Source: CAZQXD01 sp964597315
Lineage (GTDB): Bacteria > Pseudomonadota > Gammaproteobacteria > Competibacterales > Competibacteraceae
Length of the DNA stretch: 47,756 nt
Direction: 5' to 3'
Assembly: GCA_964597315.1 (NCBI GenBank)
Contig: CAZQXD010000033.1
Span: 1 to 47,756, forward strand
How positions within the stretch are numbered: the stretch's first letter is position 1; every line of letters starts with the position of its first letter. Shown here piece by piece: positions 15,212-23,736 of this stretch. A program made the translations under genes and the position numbers. The notes beneath the pieces are model-generated. The model worked only from the letters and a program-made list of their open reading frames with translations, was not told the origin of the DNA and ran no database searches.

Positions 15212-17029
15212 GTGCGGCTCGCCATCAAGAATACCTTGGTCATCCTAATAGTCTACCTGTTGGTGCTGACGGCGCTGGGTTTCTGGTTGGAGAGCCAGTT
15301 GCGGGTGACCGTGAGCGAACTTATGAAGGACACGGCCCAAATGGTGGGCCGAGAAGTGGCCGGCGTGCTTCATGAGCCGGTGATGGAACAACTACTGGCT
15401 GGTATCCCTGAACCCCGTCGGTTGCTGCGAACCACCATCGAAACCGCCTCTGAACGCTCCGATCTGATTCAGGCCATTGACGTCATAGATCAAAGTGGAC
15501 AGGTGGTGGCCAGCGACAACGAGCAACTGATCGGCAGCCGGTTCGCCACGCCGGAGTCAGTGTTTCAGACCCAACGCTCGCCCCGGCTGTTCAGCTCCTT
15601 CGCACACCCCTTGAGCGGCGGTCGGCATGTGCTGTTCGTACCCATGAACGTGCGAGGTCAACTGGTCGGCTATCTGCAACTGGCCCTGAGCAACCGGCCC
15701 ATCGCCCATCTTTTTGATCGAGTCTATCTGGGTTTTTCCCTGTTAGCCCTGGGCGGTCTGGTGGTTATCAGCGGCCTGGGTTTGCTGCTGCACTGGGAAC
15801 TTACCCGCCTGAGCCAACGGTTCACCCTGACCCTGGATTCAGCCGCCAAGGGCCAGACATCGCCGCACCCGCCGAAATTCAAAAACGAATTCACCCCGGT
15901 CCACGAGGCGGCCCATCGGCTCGGTTCGGAACTGCTCAAAGCCCGGGGCATGGCCGAACTGGCCAAACAGGAGCTGGACACCTTGGCCCAGATCCTAAAG
16001 GTAGGCGTGATGCTAATGGACAAGGATGGCCGACTGGAATTCATCAACCCCACCGGTCGGGAACTGCTGGGCTGTGCCGAAACGACGCCCCTAGAAGAGT
16101 GCTGGGCGCCAGTACACGCCTCTTTGGAGACCCCATTGCGGCGCCTGCGAACCGAGGGCGGCACCAGTACCCGGCTGGATCTGAACCCCACCAGCAGTCC
16201 CGGTCCCCACCGTCGGTTGCGCTTTGAGATACATGCCCTGGACCCCCAGAACTGGCGGGGCGGCCTGATTCTGATCAGGGACCGGGACAGCATGGACGCC
16301 TTGGACACCGATCTGCGCATGGCGGCCCGGTTCCGGGGTCTATCCCAGTTGTACATGGGCGCCGCCCACGATCTCAAGGCGCCTCTCAATGCCATGGTGA
16401 TCAACCTGGAGATGCTGCGTCAGACCCTGGCCAAGCCGGGGGACGATCCCATCGCCACCCAGCAACGGCAGGAGCGGTATCTACAGGTACTCAAGGATGA
16501 ACTAAACCGCCTAAACCGCTTTCTGGCGTCCCTGCTGAATCAGGCCGCCCCCACCCGGGATCGTCGCCAGGCGGTGGACCTGCGGCAAATCATCGCCGAT
16601 CAGGAATCCCTACTCGCTCCCCAGGCTCGCCATCAGCGGGTGGAACTGCATACCGTGGTGCCCGATCAGCCGGTGGTTATCACCACCCATCCAGAGCGTT
16701 TGAAACAGGCCCTGCTGAATGTACTGGTCAACGCCTTAGAGGCCATGCCCGACGGCGGCCGTCTGGACGTGGGGCTGGAGTCACGGGAGGGCCAAGCCTG
16801 TATCGCGGTGCGGGATACCGGACCCGGTATTCCCAACGCGTTGCTGAACAGCATTTTCGAGATGCATTTCACGACCAAGGGCACCGGGACAGGTATCGGC
16901 CTATACGTGAGCCGTACCGCAGTGGAGCAACTGGGAGGGAATATCGAAGTCCATAGCGAACTGGGCCGGGGAACCTGTTTCCGAGTCTGCTTGCCCCTGG
17001 CCGACAGGCGCGAACCGACGGGCGATTAG
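15212..17029 (+). CDS. membrane sensor histidine kinase
   Basis: A 605-residue kinase. There are two membrane segments (about 8-27 and 172-195) with a periplasmic sensor between them containing ETASERSDLIQAIDVIDQSG, a Cache-like pattern. A PAS-like region follows (VGVMLMDKDGRLEFINPTGRELLG), then HisKA with the phospho-acceptor His in MGAAHDLKAPLNAM (near 386) and HATPase_c (NVLVNALEAMPDGG, VRDTGPGIP, GTGIGLYV). The start is GTG 15212 after AGAGAGAAA. It is co-oriented with the BON lipoprotein and divergent from the NtrC-type regulator, its likely target. The signal is unknown; envelope stress is a guess from the BON neighbour. Confidence 0.9.
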   Translation: MRLAIKNTLVILIVYLLVLTALGFWLESQLRVTVSELMKDTAQMVGREVAGVLHEPVMEQLLAGIPEPRRLLRTTIETASERSDLIQAIDVIDQSGQVVASDNEQLIGSRFATPESVFQTQRSPRLFSSFAHPLSGGRHVLFVPMNVRGQLVGYLQLALSNRPIAHLFDRVYLGFSLLALGGLVVISGLGLLLHWELTRLSQRFTLTLDSAAKGQTSPHPPKFKNEFTPVHEAAHRLGSELLKARGMAELAKQELDTLAQILKVGVMLMDKDGRLEFINPTGRELLGCAETTPLEECWAPVHASLETPLRRLRTEGGTSTRLDLNPTSSPGPHRRLRFEIHALDPQNWRGGLILIRDRDSMDALDTDLRMAARFRGLSQLYMGAAHDLKAPLNAMVINLEMLRQTLAKPGDDPIATQQRQERYLQVLKDELNRLNRFLASLLNQAAPTRDRRQAVDLRQIIADQESLLAPQARHQRVELHTVVPDQPVVITTHPERLKQALLNVLVNALEAMPDGGRLDVGLESREGQACIAVRDTGPGIPNALLNSIFEMHFTTKGTGTGIGLYVSRTAVEQLGGNIEVHSELGRGTCFRVCLPLADRREPTGD

Positions 17030-17340
17030 CATCCGTAGTCGTCTTTATCCGCACCCGGCGGCGAACCATCGACCCGTTGCGCGACCTGTTCCAAGGCGCC
17101 CTCGTGGGCCTTGGAGATAAACGCCCGGGACCGGGTATCCAGCCTCAGCACCTCCCAAGGCAGTAGTATCCTGGCCGACTGACGCCGGTGGGCGCCATCG
17201 AGACAAACCACAACGAAACGGATTTGTCCTTTCGACCAATCGATCAGCAATTCTTCTATGGAACCGAGATAGGCCCCATCGGGATCGAGCACCTGGGCTG
17301 ATATCAAGCGGCTTCCCGGTCCTAAGGTGTCGTTCTGCAT
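17026..17340 (-). CDS. PRC-barrel domain protein
   Basis: A 104-residue protein with a PRC-barrel: GSRLISAQVLDPDGAYLGSIEELLIDWSKGQIRFVVVCL followed by ILLPWEVLRLD. The fold occurs in the photosynthetic reaction-centre H subunit, in RimM and in many small stress-linked bacterial proteins. ATG 17340 is preceded by GGAG; an upstream extension to 17562 crosses a terminator-like hairpin and is rejected. It is convergent with the kinase, the two ends overlapping by four bases. The role is unknown. Confidence 0.8.
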   Translation of the reverse strand: MQNDTLGPGSRLISAQVLDPDGAYLGSIEELLIDWSKGQIRFVVVCLDGAHRRQSARILLPWEVLRLDTRSRAFISKAHEGALEQVAQRVDGSPPGADKDDYGC

Positions 17341-17432
17341 AGTCGCTCCACGCGCCGAGGGGCGCTCTCCATGCTTTAGAAGGGTTGCGCCCTTTCGGAA
17401 ATAGCGAGCAGAATTTGTGCCATGAAACAGGC

Positions 17433-17461
17433 AAAAAAAAGCGGTGTCAGAGACACCGCTT
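17433..17461 (-). terminator. intrinsic terminator-like hairpin upstream of the PRC gene
   Basis: On the minus strand, AAGCGGTGTC and GACACCGCTT form a 10-base stem with a three-base loop, running into eight T. This is a textbook Rho-independent terminator. However, no minus-strand gene lies upstream of it; the PRC gene starts about 95 bases downstream. It may end a small RNA transcribed from the 17460-17700 region or act as an attenuator in the PRC leader. Confidence 0.7.
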
Positions 17462-17640
17462 AGAAAAACACACCCCAGAGCCAGAGGGTGTGGTGGCAAC
17501 ACCGGTCGGAATACCCTGGCAATCGCCCTAACTTTCGGCTGATTTCCGGGTGGAGGCGCCAAAACCGCTGACGCCCGTTCCTGTTAGTGGACAGTACTGC
17601 AACCCTCGCGCCAAGTGCGAGAAACTGTCAAAAATTATTT
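17462..17640 (-). ncRNA. candidate small RNA or leader RNA
   Basis: The 467-base gap between the PRC gene and the antiporter gene has no coding frame. On the minus strand it holds TTGACA (about 17628-17633), then a hairpin CACACCC/GGGTGTG at about 17470-17495, and then the terminator-like hairpin at 17433-17461. This layout suggests a short structured transcript. No known RNA family was recognised, and no good -10 box was found at ideal spacing, so this is tentative. Confidence 0.25.
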
Positions 17641-17807
17641 ATAACTAACTGTATAAATTGATTATATTACGAATCTCCAAGAACCCAGGCGGATGAACCT
17701 GGCCAATGGACCCGGCTATGGCGGCAAAACTTGCAAGGGTCTATGTAAAACCTACAGTCGCCACCCCTTATGCCATACTCCGAACACACCAAATACAAGG
17801 TAGACCC

Positions 17808-19376
17808 ATGGAATTACTCTGGATCGCCATCGCTTTTGTGGCCGGCCTACTGTTTCGCCAGATTGGCCTCCCTCCCATGGTGGGTTATTTAGCTTCGGGA
17901 TTTCTCATCAACGCCCTGGGGATGGAAGCCGGTGAGTCATTGGCCACCATCGCCCATGTAGGGGTGTTGCTACTCATGTTTTCCATCGGCCTGAAGATCC
18001 GCCTCAAGAACGTGGCGCGCATCGAGGTCTGGGGCGGGGCGCTGCTGCATCTGGCTCTGACGGGGTCGGTACTGGGGCTGGCCCTGGGGCTGCTCAGCGG
18101 CCTGAATTGGGGCACGGCGCTGGTACTGGCCCTTACTCTGGGTTTTTCCAGCACGGTCATGGCCGCCAAGGTGTTGGAAGGCAAACAGGAATTGCGCGCC
18201 TTCCATGGCCGGGTGGCCATCGGCATTCTCATCATTCAAGACCTGGTGGCGGTGGCGCTACTGAGTTTTTCAGGGGACCACGCCCCTTCCTGGCCGGTGC
18301 TTTTGTTATTGGGCCTGCCCCTGCTGGCGCCGTTGCTGAACCGGCTGGTGCTGCTTAGCGGCCATGATGAATTGCTGCTGCTGCTGGGCCTTTTGCTGGC
18401 GGTGGGCGCGGGCCTGGGTTTCGAGCAGCTTGGCTTGAGTGGCGAACTGGGCGCCTTGGTCCTAGGGACAATGCTGGCCAATCACGGCAAGGCCCAGGAA
18501 CTGGGTGAAGCCCTTTGGGGTTTGAAGGAAGCCTTTTTGGTGGGGTTTTTTTTACAAATCGGCCTGTCCGGCTGGCCCACCCTGGAGGCTCTGAGCATCG
18601 CCTTGCTGCTGACTCTGGCGGTTCCCCTGAAGGCCGCATTGTTTTTCTTCACGCTGCTGCGCTTCAAGCTGCGCGCCCGCACGTCGTTTCTGGCCGCGTT
18701 AAGCCTGGCCAGTTATAGCGAGTTTGCCCTGATCGTCGCCCAAACCGGGGCGGAGAACGGCTGGCTTGGGGAGGAATGGCTGGTGATCCTGGCCTTGGCT
18801 ATCGCGCTATCGTTTGTGATAGCGGCCCCCTTCAACCGCCTGGCCCATGCGCTTTATGAACGTTATGAGTCCCAATTGAGCGTCTGGGAGCTACCAGACC
18901 GGCATCCAGACGAGCAGCCCATCAGCCTGGGCAAGGCCCATATCCTGATTATGGGCATGGGCCGTACTGGCACTGCCGCCTATGACTTTCTCACGCTTCG
19001 CCATGAACGCATCGTCGGTCTGGATTCGGACCCCGGCAAGGTAGCCATGCATATCCAGGCCGGGCGGCGGGTCTTGTATGCCGATGCCGAGGACCCGGGC
19101 TTTTGGCAGAATTTGCGCCTCAAGGAAATCACTGCGGTGATGCTGATGATGCCGGACCCCGAGGCCGATCGCATCGCCGCCCGGCTGCTACGGAGCAGCG
19201 GCTTTACGGGACTGATCGGCGCCATCTGCCATTACCCGGAGGAAATCGAAGTGCTGAAATCAGCCGGGGCGGATCTGACTTTCAACTATTTCGAGGAAGT
19301 CGGGGTGGGCTTTGCCGAACATATCTGGGAGGCTCTCTACGACAAGCTCCCCCACCCGGACGAGGCCAGGGCATGA
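17808..19376 (+). CDS. Kef-type cation/proton antiporter with NAD-binding RCK domain
   Basis: A 522-residue protein. About twelve membrane segments of a CPA2 Na+/H+ exchanger domain fill residues 1-355, with the typical YLASGFLINALG, GVLLLMFSIGLKI, LTLGFSSTVMAAKVLE and VAIGILIIQDLVAV. A cytosolic TrkA-N/RCK Rossmann domain follows (ILIMGMGRTGTAAYDFL, VGLDSDPGKV, VLYADAEDP). It belongs with KefB/KefC/YbaL-like potassium efflux systems. ATG 17808 starts the first membrane helix and has AAGG upstream; the frame to 17706 is rejected. Upstream AT-rich DNA could hold its promoter. It is a single gene, with no KefF/G ancillary subunit. Confidence 0.9.
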   Translation: MELLWIAIAFVAGLLFRQIGLPPMVGYLASGFLINALGMEAGESLATIAHVGVLLLMFSIGLKIRLKNVARIEVWGGALLHLALTGSVLGLALGLLSGLNWGTALVLALTLGFSSTVMAAKVLEGKQELRAFHGRVAIGILIIQDLVAVALLSFSGDHAPSWPVLLLLGLPLLAPLLNRLVLLSGHDELLLLLGLLLAVGAGLGFEQLGLSGELGALVLGTMLANHGKAQELGEALWGLKEAFLVGFFLQIGLSGWPTLEALSIALLLTLAVPLKAALFFFTLLRFKLRARTSFLAALSLASYSEFALIVAQTGAENGWLGEEWLVILALAIALSFVIAAPFNRLAHALYERYESQLSVWELPDRHPDEQPISLGKAHILIMGMGRTGTAAYDFLTLRHERIVGLDSDPGKVAMHIQAGRRVLYADAEDPGFWQNLRLKEITAVMLMMPDPEADRIAARLLRSSGFTGLIGAICHYPEEIEVLKSAGADLTFNYFEEVGVGFAEHIWEALYDKLPHPDEARA

Positions 19377-19401
19377 TTCCCCCAGTGCTACCCGCTCTCC
19401 T

Positions 19402-20847
19402 TCAAAACCGATACAGCCAGTGTAACAGGGCATCCTGGACCGCCTGCCCGGCTGCCCCGTGAATACCCGGGCGGTTGTGAAACAGCACCACAGCATAGCG
19501 TCGACCGGTGCGGCTGTGAAGATACCCCGCCAGGGTCTTCACATCGTTCAGGGTGCCCGTCTTAAACCGGCCCCGCCCGGCCAAAGGTTCGTCCCGATAC
19601 CGTCGCCTCAGTGTCCCGTCCTGGCCGGTCAGGGGCAGGGACGCCAAAAACTCGGGCATAAAGGGGCTATCCCAGGCGGCCAACAGCAGCCGCCCCAGGC
19701 CCCGGGCGGAGATCCGGGCTTTTCGGGACAGGCCGGCGCCGTTGTCCAAGACCAGCCCCGGAACAGCCAGGCCCCGCCCCCGTAACCAAGCGTTTATGGC
19801 TGTCCGCCCTTTTTCGGGGGTGCCCGGCGCCCCCAACGCCTCGACGCCCAAAGTCAGCAGCAATTGTCGGGCCATGACGTTATTGCTGAACTTATTGATC
19901 GCCCGCGCGGCGTCGGCCAAGGGTCTGGACTCATGAACGTATAGGGGCTTAGCCTCGGCGGGAGCGGCTCCCAGCCGCAGCCCCCCAGCCAGTTCCCCAC
20001 CCAATTCGGTCCAAAGCCCCTTGATTACCCCATAGGCCAAACCCGGGGCGGTAGACAGAGAACGGTATAGGACGTGGTGGCCACAGGCTAGCGGGTATTT
20101 TCCGGTCAGACGCACCCTCAGCCGGTTCCGCTGTTGCAGAATCTCCACGTCCAGTCCGGCGCCCGGCCGCCGGCAGCGCCCTCGGGTCAGGCGCAGCCGG
20201 TTGTCAATCTCTACCCCCGCCAGGGGCGGGTCTGGAACCACCCTCACCTGCTTGGCATCGGTATCCGGGAACAGTTGCAGGCGCACCGTGCGAAAATTTA
20301 CCAGCAGCGCATCGGGACCGGCGTTATAGGGCCGGTGGAGACGGCCATCGAAAGCCCCAGGATCGTCCACGCCAGGATCAAAAAGTCGGTTGTCCACCAC
20401 AAGGTCACCGGTGATATGGCGTAGCCCTTGATCCCGCAACCCCCGCAACAGGGTCCAGACAGACTCGGTGACCAACAGTGGATCGCCGCCCCCTTGCAGG
20501 ATCAGATCCCCTTCCAACCGGCCACTTCGAATCGGTCCATCGGCATAGACTCGGGTTTTCCAGGTGTAGGCCGGACCCAATTCCTCCAGGGCGGCCAGGG
20601 TAACCAACAGCTTCATGGTGGAGGCGGGATTCATGGGCTGGTCGGCGTTGACATCCACCAGCGGCTTGGCGACACCCAACTCCTGTACGAAGAGGCTCAA
20701 GCCTTCGTTGGACAACCCCTGTGCGGCCAGGGCCTGGGCGACCGGTCTGGGGAGATCACTGCCGCGGACCACCGGCGCGCCCAGCAACAAACAGCCGCCG
20801 AACACCAACCAAAACCATCCAGGGTAACTAAAGAGTGAACCTTTCAC
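19402..20847 (-). CDS. dacB: D-alanyl-D-alanine carboxypeptidase/endopeptidase (PBP4)
   Basis: A 481-residue exported protein of peptidase family S13. After a signal peptide (about 1-30) come the three active-site motifs of serine penicillin-binding proteins: STMK (in NPASTMKLLVTLAALE), SNN (in KFSNNVMARQLL) and KTG (in FKTGTLNDVKTLAGY). The large insertion between SxxK and SNN is typical of PBP4. It trims pentapeptides and cleaves cross-links of peptidoglycan in the periplasm. It stands alone, convergent with the antiporter. Confidence 0.95.
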   Translation of the reverse strand: MKGSLFSYPGWFWLVFGGCLLLGAPVVRGSDLPRPVAQALAAQGLSNEGLSLFVQELGVAKPLVDVNADQPMNPASTMKLLVTLAALEELGPAYTWKTRVYADGPIRSGRLEGDLILQGGGDPLLVTESVWTLLRGLRDQGLRHITGDLVVDNRLFDPGVDDPGAFDGRLHRPYNAGPDALLVNFRTVRLQLFPDTDAKQVRVVPDPPLAGVEIDNRLRLTRGRCRRPGAGLDVEILQQRNRLRVRLTGKYPLACGHHVLYRSLSTAPGLAYGVIKGLWTELGGELAGGLRLGAAPAEAKPLYVHESRPLADAARAINKFSNNVMARQLLLTLGVEALGAPGTPEKGRTAINAWLRGRGLAVPGLVLDNGAGLSRKARISARGLGRLLLAAWDSPFMPEFLASLPLTGQDGTLRRRYRDEPLAGRGRFKTGTLNDVKTLAGYLHSRTGRRYAVVLFHNRPGIHGAAGQAVQDALLHWLYRF

Positions 20848-20934
20848 GGGGCATCCAATCTGCTAAATTGATATCAATAACAACGATCCGCATACAGAGC
20901 CTAACCTTGATGCACACCCTGCAGGAGTACCACG

Positions 20935-21159
20935 ATGAGCAAGAATCAAGGCGAGGGTAATCGCGAGGCTGCCAAGCAGTATAATGAAGCGACCCAGGAT
21001 TTCGTCGAATCCGGTAAAGTACGGGATGCCGCCGAACAAGCCGGGCAGGTATCGCAAACCGAGAAGGCTAAACTAAAGGACGCGGAACGGACCGGCAAGC
21101 AACACGCCAAGGAAGAGGACCCGGCCCTGAAACGGGATTACCGGCAACCGGACAAGTAA
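20935..21159 (+). CDS. small charged hypothetical protein
   Basis: A 74-residue, highly hydrophilic, helix-prone protein: MSKNQGEGNREAAKQYNEA, FVESGKVRDAAEQA, HAKEEDPALKRDYRQPDK. I have seen this type in many proteobacteria as an uncharacterised short protein, but know no function. There is no signal peptide or cysteine. ATG 20935 has GCAGGAG upstream. It is divergent from dacB with an 87-base gap. Confidence 0.7.
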   Translation: MSKNQGEGNREAAKQYNEATQDFVESGKVRDAAEQAGQVSQTEKAKLKDAERTGKQHAKEEDPALKRDYRQPDK

Positions 21160-21356
21160 TGCCCGGCAGCCTCTCCCGCTGCGCGCGCGGCTGTCGCCGC
21201 CCGTCAAATCCAAGCTTGCCCAGCATCGACAAATGCAGGCAATCTTCATAGGATACAATACTTAACATTAACCTGGGTGCGCCCCTTTAAATTCCCGAGG
21301 GGCATACCCATATACCCATAAAAAAGTAGCGATCAGTTCGATGAGGGGTGGCCATT

Positions 21357-21527
21357 GTGGGCTTACAGCATAAACCGTCTATTGATTTAAGCAGTTTCAG
21401 TTTGGAAGAACTGCGTGCGCTGCTAGCCAAGGCTCAGCAGCAGTTGGAAATACGGCGTTTTGAAGAAGGCGTCAGGCAGGCCGTACATGAGTACCGTCGC
21501 CGCGACGGCAATATTATCCGCGGCTAA
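21357..21527 (+). CDS. small hypothetical protein
   Basis: A 56-residue frame starting at GTG 21357 with GAGGGG eight bases upstream: VGLQHKPSIDLSSFSLEELR, ALLAKAQQQLEIRRFEEGV, RQAVHEYRRRDGNIIRG. It is amphipathic, helical and charged, and slightly recalls the oligomerisation part of H-NS-like proteins. The protein-like composition and the ribosome site support it; there is no recognised family. Confidence 0.5.
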   Translation: MGLQHKPSIDLSSFSLEELRALLAKAQQQLEIRRFEEGVRQAVHEYRRRDGNIIRG

Positions 21528-21528
21528 G

Positions 21529-21729
21529 TCAGCCGTCGTCTTCGTCGTTCCAGGCCCCCTGAGACCGAAGCTGTTCCCGGAGAGCGATTTCCTCCTTGAC
21601 ATGGTCCAGGGTGGCCATTTTGTAGATGGCATAGACATTCCAGACCAAAGCGATCGTAAAACCAATGACGTAGATACCAATCACCAGGGGGTCGGGATCG
21701 TTGACAAGCAGCGGGGTCGGGTCTTGCAT
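21529..21729 (-). CDS. small single-span membrane protein
   Basis: A 66-residue protein with one hydrophobic segment (PLVIGIYVIGFTIALVWNVY, about 14-33) and an acidic, charged C-terminal tail (HVKEEIALREQLRSQG...NDEDDG). No family is recognised. It lies 92 bases downstream of dinB in the same direction and could be the last gene of that run. Its stop nearly touches the stop of the convergent small gene. Confidence 0.55.
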   Translation of the reverse strand: MQDPTPLLVNDPDPLVIGIYVIGFTIALVWNVYAIYKMATLDHVKEEIALREQLRSQGAWNDEDDG

Positions 21730-21821
21730 GGTCGCTTACCTATGCTGAGCAACAATAAAGCTATCTAAATTTCAATTGTATAGTAAAAAATCATGCACCG
21801 CCGTTCAAGCTGAACCGCCGG

Positions 21822-22892
21822 TTAGAACAGCTCCAATTGCCCGCCTTTTCCGGTACTGTCCGCTAGATTGGACAAGGTTAACCCGAGCAGGCGCACCGGT
21901 CGTCGGCCAGCCTCGGTGCGGGCCAGCAGCTGCGGCAGCAGCGGCCGCAGTGTGGCCAGATCCCCCAGGGGCCGATCGAAGCTGAGGCTGCGGGTCACTT
22001 GATGAAAGTCGGCGTACTTTACCTTGACGGTCAGGGTATGGGCGTTTAGCCCCCGGGCCGCCAGATCGGCGGCCACGTCCACCGCCAGTCGCTCCAGCTG
22101 AACCAGCATCTCGGCCAAATCCTTCAGATCCCGGTCAAAAGTCGTCTCGGCTCCCAGGGATTTCCGCTCCCGCCGGGTCTCTACCGGTCGCCGATCCATT
22201 CCCCGGGCGGCCTCATGGTAATACCGGCCCATCTTGCCGAAGACCTGAAGCAGTTCTTCCAAGGGGTGCGCGCACAGATCCGCTCCGGTATGGATGCCCA
22301 GCCCGTGCATCCGCGCCTCGGTCGCCTTGCCCACGCCATGAAACTTGCCCACCGGTAGAGCGGCCGCAAAGGTCGGCCCTTGCGCCGGGGTGATGACCGT
22401 CAGCCCGTCGGGTTTGTGCAGATCAGAGGCCAGCTTGGCCAGAAACTTGTTATAGGATACCCCCGCCGAGGCGCTCAGGGCGGTGGCTTCGGCGATGCGG
22501 CCCTTGATGTCCCGGGCGATGAGAGTCGCCGACCCCTGGAACAGCTCGCTATGACTGACATCCAGATACGCCTCATCCAGGGACAAGGGTTCCACGGCAT
22601 CGGCATAGTCCGCCAAAATGGCCATGATCCGCCGGGACACCTGCCGATAGGCAGCGATACGGGGGCGCAGAAACACCGCCTGGGGGCACAATCGGTAAGC
22701 CCAGGCCGACGGCATGGCGGAGTGAATGCCATAACGGCGTGCCTCGTAGCTGGCGGCGGCCACCACCCCACGTTTGGCGGGGTCTCCCCCCACCACCACC
22801 GGACGATCCCGGTAGCGAGGGTTGTCCCGCTGTTCCACGGCGGCGAAAAAGGCGTCCATGTCAATGTGGATGATCTTGCGGGGCGACTCCAT
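21822..22892 (-). CDS. dinB: DNA polymerase IV (Y-family translesion polymerase)
   Basis: A 356-residue Y-family polymerase. The catalytic carboxylates are in HIDMDAFFAAVEQRDNP near the start and SLDEAYLDVS (about 103-112). The steric-gate region, YNKFLAKLASDLHKP, helix-hairpin-helix and little-finger domain (ESLSFDRPLGD-like end) are in order. The C-terminus GGQLELF matches the beta-clamp-binding motif QLxLF. It copies past lesions with low fidelity. It lies six bases after the PPTase gene. I found no CTG-N10-CAG LexA box in front of it or in front of the PPTase gene. Confidence 0.96.
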   Translation of the reverse strand: MESPRKIIHIDMDAFFAAVEQRDNPRYRDRPVVVGGDPAKRGVVAAASYEARRYGIHSAMPSAWAYRLCPQAVFLRPRIAAYRQVSRRIMAILADYADAVEPLSLDEAYLDVSHSELFQGSATLIARDIKGRIAEATALSASAGVSYNKFLAKLASDLHKPDGLTVITPAQGPTFAAALPVGKFHGVGKATEARMHGLGIHTGADLCAHPLEELLQVFGKMGRYYHEAARGMDRRPVETRRERKSLGAETTFDRDLKDLAEMLVQLERLAVDVAADLAARGLNAHTLTVKVKYADFHQVTRSLSFDRPLGDLATLRPLLPQLLARTEAGRRPVRLLGLTLSNLADSTGKGGQLELF

Positions 22893-22898
22893 GGCCTC

Positions 22899-23660
22899 TC
22901 AGAGCCTCTCCAGCCGCTCCAGGTCAAGCCGCCAGGCAGACACCCGGGACACCGACCCCTCCACGGCCACAGCCCCCACATAACCGGCCTCCGGTTCCAG
23001 ATGTAATAACGTCCAGGCGGCAGCCCGGTCGGCATCACCGTCGATGGCCAGCAGCCGGGCCGGACCGGAGTCCAGAGAGACATCGAAGCGATCCAGGACC
23101 ATGGACAGGCCCTCGCCGGTGGCTTTTATAAAGGCTTCCTTGCGGGTCCAGCAGCGATAAAAAGCCGCCGGCCGCTGTTCTGGTCCCAAGCACCGCAGCG
23201 CCGCCCATTCGGTGGGGGAGAAAAACCGCCTGGCGATGCCCTCTAGGTCCGACGCCCGGCCCAGGGCCTCCACGTCCACCCCGATGGCCCCGGCGCCGCT
23301 CAGCCCCACCAGCACCAAGCCCCGGGTGTGGGACACATTAAAGGCCAGGGGAAGAGCCGGGTTGGCCAGCGCCGGTTTGCCTTTAGGGCCATAGGCAAAA
23401 CACAGTTCGTGGGCCGAGGTCCCGGCACGGGCGGCCAGCAGGTGGCGCAGCAGGGCGCGGCTGAGGCTGAAGGCCAGCCGGTCTCGGTGAAAGTGGAAAC
23501 GTTGCGCCCGTTGCCGCTCGTCGGCGGACAGGCAGCGGCTCAGCCGGGCCGCCTGTTCGGAGCTGACCTCGAAGGGGGCGCAGTAAAGCTGCACCTCGCC
23601 CGGTGCTGGACCGTCCAGCCGGTGATGCGGATACGGCAAAAACGCCAACTTGGTATCCAT
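22899..23660 (-). CDS. Sfp-type 4'-phosphopantetheinyl transferase
   Basis: A 253-residue enzyme that transfers phosphopantetheine from CoA to carrier proteins. The three family motifs are visible: FNVSHTRG, IGVDVEALGR (Mg-binding D and E) and WTRKEAFIKATGEGL. The length puts it in the Sfp/Gsp group rather than AcpS. No polyketide or peptide synthetase is in the window, so its carrier targets are elsewhere. It is between the phosphorylase gene and dinB. Confidence 0.92.
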   Translation of the reverse strand: MDTKLAFLPYPHHRLDGPAPGEVQLYCAPFEVSSEQAARLSRCLSADERQRAQRFHFHRDRLAFSLSRALLRHLLAARAGTSAHELCFAYGPKGKPALANPALPLAFNVSHTRGLVLVGLSGAGAIGVDVEALGRASDLEGIARRFFSPTEWAALRCLGPEQRPAAFYRCWTRKEAFIKATGEGLSMVLDRFDVSLDSGPARLLAIDGDADRAAAWTLLHLEPEAGYVGAVAVEGSVSRVSAWRLDLERLERL

Positions 23661-23736
23661 GAATGGACCCCGTCAGGACCGGGCCTTAGCGCCAGCGGCC
23701 CGGACTGGCAATGTTGTGATGGCCAAAACAGTGGGA

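Noticed and set aside
17433..17461. Hairpin as the terminator of the sensor kinase gene
   Set aside because: The T-run is on the minus strand and the hairpin is 400 bases past the kinase stop, beyond the convergent PRC gene.
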